A DNA stretch of 17,896 nt. Origin: RYN-428 sp035648595 (GTDB lineage Bacteria > Planctomycetota > Phycisphaerae > Tepidisphaerales > Tepidisphaeraceae). Position 1 is the first letter of the stretch. The number at the start of each line of letters is the position of its first letter. Position numbers and translations under genes: made by a program. The stretch is from the NCBI GenBank assembly GCA_035648595.1, contig DASRLH010000487.1, positions 1 to 17,896 on the forward strand, given 5' to 3'. The notes below the pieces were generated by a model, which saw nothing but the letters and a program-made list of their open reading frames with translations, had not been told where the DNA came from and did not search any database. Shown here in pieces: positions 15,134 through 17,896 of this stretch.

Positions 15134-15993
15134 GGATTCCTCTGTGCCGCCTGCTCCTCGCTTGCGGTCCTATCGTATCCGACTATCGCGATCTTGTACC
15201 AGTCCGCCAACTCGATCACCTTGTTTTTCTCCAGCATGATCGTGCGTCCCGCCTCCAGCACCAGGCACCCGGCCCGGGCGGCGGCGAGCTTCTCGATCGT
15301 CGTGGTTCCCACCGTCGGCACGTCCACGCGCATTTCCCGATCCGTGGACATTTTAATCAGCGTCCACCCCCCCACCCGGCAAAGCCTGCCCGCCCGATCG
15401 ATCATCGCATCTGTTCCCTCGACGGCTTCCACCGCAATCACATCGCGATCCAGCACCGCGATCGATTGCCCAATATCCATCCGGCTCACGGCCCGGCAAA
15501 CGTCCCACCCAAAACGCACATCCGCCCACTGCGCCTCGGTCGGCGGCCGGCGTGTCATCACGCCCGCCGTCGCCAGATGCTCGGGACAATATTGCGTCGA
15601 ATCCACAAGTGTGATCCCAGCCGATCCCAATTCATCGATCAGCGCCTGCAGGATCACCTGCGGGCGCTTGTCGCGGCGAACGGCCCGAAAAAAAAGCCGG
15701 GCCGTTCGCAGATCGGGAATATACCTGAAATACCGCCAGCGGTCGTAGATGTGGGATTTATTGACGCGCCCCACCATGATGGCCTGCGTGCAGCCATTGG
15801 CCTGCAGCGTCTTGATCCACTGCCCGCAGCGCAGCACGCCCACCCAGCGGAACACGTCGCATTCGTCGGCAAGATCGGGCCACGCATGCCCGGCAAACGC
15901 CGTGCAAACCCCCCGCCGCCCCGCCGCCCGCGCGCCCCGAGCCACGAGAATCGGGAACACGCCTTCGCCAGCGATCAAACCCAATGGGGCCAT
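15130..15993 (-). CDS. lpxI: UDP-2,3-diacylglucosamine pyrophosphatase LpxI
   Basis: 287 residues from the chosen start. LpxI hydrolyses UDP-2,3-diacylglucosamine to lipid X plus UMP, the fourth step of lipid A synthesis, replacing LpxH in many bacteria. Seen: N-terminal GLIAGEGVFPILVA (5-18), IMVGRVNK (72-79), VEAVEGTDAMIDRAG (188-202), and the C-terminal MRVDVPTVGTTTIEKLA (221-237) with GCLVLEAGRTI. Asp224 in R-x-D-x-P corresponds in position to the key acidic residue of the family. The segment before it (STDRE) departs from the usual KPxQD. The start at 15993 fits family length and begins directly with the conserved GLIAG strand; an upstream ATG at 16065 would add 24 residues. It heads the coupled group with the methyltransferase and moaD. 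Confidence 0.88.
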   Translation of the reverse strand: MAPLGLIAGEGVFPILVARGARAAGRRGVCTAFAGHAWPDLADECDVFRWVGVLRCGQWIKTLQANGCTQAIMVGRVNKSHIYDRWRYFRYIPDLRTARLFFRAVRRDKRPQVILQALIDELGSAGITLVDSTQYCPEHLATAGVMTRRPPTEAQWADVRFGWDVCRAVSRMDIGQSIAVLDRDVIAVEAVEGTDAMIDRAGRLCRVGGWTLIKMSTDREMRVDVPTVGTTTIEKLAAARAGCLVLEAGRTIMLEKNKVIELADWYKIAIVGYDRTASEEQAAQRNP

Positions 15994-16080
15994 GGAAATT
16001 CCGTGCAACTGCTCAGTTGCGATAAATGGATGTGTGCGTGAATACACGTCACGCCGGTGGGTCACCGCCCTATGGGCAGG

Positions 16081-16109
16081 TGCTAAAAGCGATCTAACAC
16101 CTTAGTCAA
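16081..16109 (-). promoter_or_regulatory. Weak candidate promoter for the lpxI group
   Basis: On the minus strand TTGACT (16104-16109), a 5 of 6 match to the -35 consensus, is 17 bases from TTAGCA (16081-16086), a poor -10. Transcription from here would start close to 16075 and leave a leader of about 80 bases before the ATG at 15993, which also argues against the 16065 start. Confidence 0.25.
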
Positions 16110-16147
16110 ATGCAGCGCGGTATGGTACGTGGAACGAATGCGGTCAA

Positions 16148-16248
16148 CGTATCACGGGCGTCTCGCCCGTGCCGATGGCGTGGTAGTAGAGGAACCGCGG
16201 AACTTTCAATCTCAACGCACCAGGCACGGGCGAGACGCCCGTGATACG
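16148..16248. repeat. REP-like palindromic repeat pair (REPIN-like), downstream of serC
   Basis: A 26-bp sequence at 16148-16173 recurs as its exact reverse complement at 16223-16248, with 49 unique bases between. Each copy is itself a hairpin: cacgggcg, a 3-base loop (tct or aga), cgcccgtg (16153-16171 and 16225-16243). Two inverted REP units at this spacing match the layout of REPINs, which are non-autonomous elements moved by RAYT (Y1 tyrosine) transposases in other bacteria. No transposase is in the window. The pair can fold as one long stem. Confidence 0.75.
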
Positions 16249-16348
16249 ACCAGCCCATTCGACGCTTGAATCCGGCATCATCCGTTGCAGACGGCCGAGG
16301 TGTTACAAAGCGGTTAGCAGCGCGTGATAGTACGGAGGTAATCGCCCC

Positions 16349-17428
16349 TTACGACTTCTTCGACGCATAATCCTTCATGAAATTCGCCAGCGCCTGTGCC
16401 CCTTCCACCGGCATGGCATTATAAATACTGGCGCGGATTCCGCCGACGGTGCGGTAGCCTTTGAGGGCGACCATGCCATTTTTCGCCGCGGTCTTGATGA
16501 ACTCCTCGGTCAGTTCTTCGCTGGGCAGGCGGTAGGTCACGTTCATGTGCGAACGCTGGTCCTTGACTGAAACGGTGCCCTTGTAGAAGCCGTTGCTGTT
16601 GTCGATGGCGGCGTAGAGCAGGCCGGCCTTGGCGGTGTTGCGTTTTTCCAGGGCGGCCAGGCCGCCCTGGGCTTCGAGCCAGCGGAAGGTTTCCAGAAGG
16701 ATGTAGATGCCGAACGTGGGCGGCGTGTTGATCATCGACTTGTTTTCGGCTTGATCCTTAAAGCTCCACAGCTTGCTCATCACTTTCTTCTGCCTGGCGT
16801 GCAAATCCTTGCGCACGTACACCAGCACCACGCCCGCCGGCCCCAGGTTTTTCTGCGCGCCGCCATAAACCATCGCGCATTGGCTCACCGGATGCGGGCG
16901 GGAAAGAAATTCGCTGCTGGCGTCCACGATTAGGTTCGGGTGCGTTGGCCAGACCGCCAGCCGGTGGCCATGCACTGTTTCGTTCGAGCAGACGTGGAAA
17001 TAATCCGCACCCTCGGTCATCTTCCATTCATTGGGCTTGGGAGAATGATCAAAGTTGCTCGTCTCGCTGCTGGCGACCACATTCGTCTTGCCGGCTTCCT
17101 TGCCAAATGAGACGGCCTTTTTGCTCCACTCGCCGCCCACCAGATAATCCGCGCCGTTGCCATCGTAGTTCATCGGAATCAGCGTGAACAATTGCGTCGC
17201 CCCGCCTTGCAGGAACAGCACATCGTGCGTGTCGCCAAGGCCCACCAACTGCTTTGCCCGTGCGATCGCTTCATCGACGACCCCGTCAAATTCCTTGCCG
17301 CGATGGCTGCACTCGGCGATGCCAAATCCCTTGCCCTTATAATCCAGCAGCGCGGCGGCGGACTTCTCCAAAACCTCGGTCGGCAGCATCGCCGGGCCCG
17401 CGCTGAAATTGAAAATGCGATGAGACAT
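16349..17428 (-). CDS. serC: Phosphoserine aminotransferase
   Basis: 359 residues, close to the ~360 usual for SerC. This cytosolic PLP enzyme converts 3-phosphohydroxypyruvate and glutamate to phosphoserine and 2-oxoglutarate, the second step of serine biosynthesis; it can also act in pyridoxal phosphate synthesis. Seen: NFSAGPAMLP at the start (7-16), QGGATQLF (74-81), the PLP-contacting VDASSEFLSRP (168-178, Asp169), the Schiff-base lysine Lys193 in YGGAQKNLGPAG, and GGIRASIYNAMP near the C-terminus. The start at 17428 has a GAAGGA-like ribosome binding site about ten bases upstream. It stands alone: REP-like pairs lie on both sides, and no serA or serB is visible here. Identification is secure. 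Confidence 0.96.
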   Translation of the reverse strand: MSHRIFNFSAGPAMLPTEVLEKSAAALLDYKGKGFGIAECSHRGKEFDGVVDEAIARAKQLVGLGDTHDVLFLQGGATQLFTLIPMNYDGNGADYLVGGEWSKKAVSFGKEAGKTNVVASSETSNFDHSPKPNEWKMTEGADYFHVCSNETVHGHRLAVWPTHPNLIVDASSEFLSRPHPVSQCAMVYGGAQKNLGPAGVVLVYVRKDLHARQKKVMSKLWSFKDQAENKSMINTPPTFGIYILLETFRWLEAQGGLAALEKRNTAKAGLLYAAIDNSNGFYKGTVSVKDQRSHMNVTYRLPSEELTEEFIKTAAKNGMVALKGYRTVGGIRASIYNAMPVEGAQALANFMKDYASKKS

Positions 17429-17457
17429 GATTGGGGTTTCCTTCGTTAATCAAGTGT

Positions 17458-17537
17458 TTGAACAGTTCAATACGTCCTGCAATCGCCGCGCGTATTCGCG
17501 GCGGTGCATCGGAGGGAGCCGGAGCTCCGGGCCGATG
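17458..17537 (-). promoter_or_regulatory. Structured serC leader with two hairpins and a dyad
   Basis: Between the candidate promoter and the serC ribosome binding site lie three dyads. The first, 17507-17537, has catcgg/ccgatg arms around the 12-bp palindrome ccggagctccgg (17519-17530). The second, 17484-17503, is a perfect 7-bp stem cgccgcg/cgcggcg with a 6-base loop. The third, ttgaac-a-gttcaa at 17458-17470, is an odd palindrome with a loop too small for RNA, so more like a protein site. Neither hairpin is followed by a T-run, so classical attenuation is not indicated. No known riboswitch was recognised. Confidence 0.4.
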
Positions 17538-17546
17538 AAAGGAAGA

Positions 17547-17552
17547 ATAATA
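17547..17552 (-). promoter_or_regulatory. Candidate -10 box of serC
   Basis: TATTAT on the minus strand matches the sigma70 -10 consensus at 5 of 6 positions, about 120 bases before the serC ATG. The -35 at 17 bases (CTTTCA) is weak. A start near 17540 would place both leader hairpins inside the transcript. Confidence 0.35.
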
Positions 17553-17685
17553 GGCCGGTTGTGCGAAAATGAAAGCGGATGTGCGTCGCGGGCGGGCGCG
17601 ACGTTCTAAATAGCCGTGCGCGGCTACGCACGATTCAGCTGTGGCATTACCAAAAGGGTGTCCGGCCGGGAAATGCAGCCTCAAT

Positions 17686-17789
17686 CGTGACACGGGCGTC
17701 CCGCCCGTGCGTGTTTCGCATGGAACTCACGATACCTCGATTTCCCTTACTCTACAGCCATCGGCACGGGCGGGACGCCACAGGCGTCC
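17686..17789. repeat. REP-like palindromic repeat pair upstream of serC, second half rearranged
   Basis: The left unit, 17686-17710, contains cacgggcg-tcc-cgcccgtg (17691-17709), a perfect 8-bp hairpin. The right unit begins at 17764 as its reverse complement for 16 bases and then diverges into a second hairpin, ggacgcc-aca-ggcgtcc (17773-17789). The 53-base gap is close to the 49 bases in the pair at 16148-16248, which supports one element type. Outside it, the rest of 17553-17896 shows only a short tagccg/cggcta hairpin (17611-17626) and no supportable gene. Confidence 0.65.
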
Positions 17790-17896
17790 GGGATATGGCA
17801 AGTTTACGCGAATGGGTTCCAATGAGCCAAGGGAGAGCGTGGACAATAGGCAGGGGATCGCAGCGACGGCGGTTCCATGCGCGCATGCGGCGGCGT

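Larger units (their letters stand above)
15994..16348. other. Intergenic region between serC and lpxI
   Basis: 355 bases. It contains the REP-like inverted pair (16148-16248), the weak lpxI promoter candidate (16081-16109) and a 5-bp hairpin cggtg/caccg at 16055-16067. No T-tailed terminator for serC was seen; the inverted pair itself could fold into a long stem and end or protect the serC message. Confidence 0.6.

Noticed and set aside
14561..16041. Plus-strand frames of 395 and 341 codons opposite the methyltransferase and lpxI
   Set aside because: No recognisable domain; the minus-strand genes are clear family members on the same bases.
15994..16065. Longer lpxI start adding 24 residues
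   Set aside because: The conserved family N-terminus begins right after the ATG at 15993, and the extra residues look unlike the family.
17337..17693. 118-codon minus-strand frame overlapping the serC start and leader
   Set aside because: No family resemblance, overlaps serC in another phase and runs into a REP-like unit; judged chance.
17876..17887. catgcgcgcatg palindrome near the right edge
   Set aside because: Short, GC-rich and isolated; expected by chance in this base composition.

Overview
The window reads as chromosomal DNA from a GC-rich Gram-negative bacterium, most likely a planctomycete (Phycisphaerae-like). Three things point there. A giant gene starts with the LEPR-XLL type N-terminus that is common in planctomycete surface proteins. 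lpxI implies lipid A and an outer membrane. GC-rich palindromic repeats of the cacgggcg...cgcccgtg type sit between genes. The taxonomic call is inference; no rRNA or other marker is present.

Every gene I can support lies on the minus strand, so the order of transcription runs from high to low coordinates. From the right: a REP-like repeat pair (17686-17789), a structured leader (17429-17552) and serC (16349-17428); a second REP-like pair (16148-16248); then a tightly coupled group lpxI (15130-15993), an O-methyltransferase (14555-15133) and moaD (14313-14558), joined by 4-base ATGA stop/start overlaps; then 344 intergenic bases with a hairpin, a weak candidate promoter and a 16-bp perfect palindrome; and finally one giant reading frame from 13968 that is still open at position 1.

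The giant gene fills 78% of the window: at least 4,656 codons, C-terminus outside. From N to C it contains: a basic N-terminus with the motif LEPLEKRVLLSG; five tandem repeats of about 280 residues; a beta-rich segment with a cluster of four cysteines; a long block of RTX (GGxGxD) calcium-binding repeats, split by three copies of a 62-66-residue LTDTSL unit; a seven-repeat beta-propeller; two copies of a module made of a YYVND header, a right-handed beta-helix, a choice-of-anchor-Q-like end and a Kre9/KNH-like beta-sandwich; and a third YYVND header that leads into a LamG-like domain cut by the window edge. The first beta-helix module carries an inserted jelly-roll, carbohydrate-binding-like domain. 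It looks like an exported, calcium-dependent adhesin or matrix protein. That function is inferred from domains, not shown.

The small genes are housekeeping in type: serine biosynthesis, lipid A synthesis, a SAM methyltransferase and the molybdopterin sulfur carrier. No phage, insertion sequence, tRNA, rRNA or CRISPR array was seen. The most unusual material is the architecture and internal repeat families of the giant protein, with the paired palindromic repeats on both sides of serC second.
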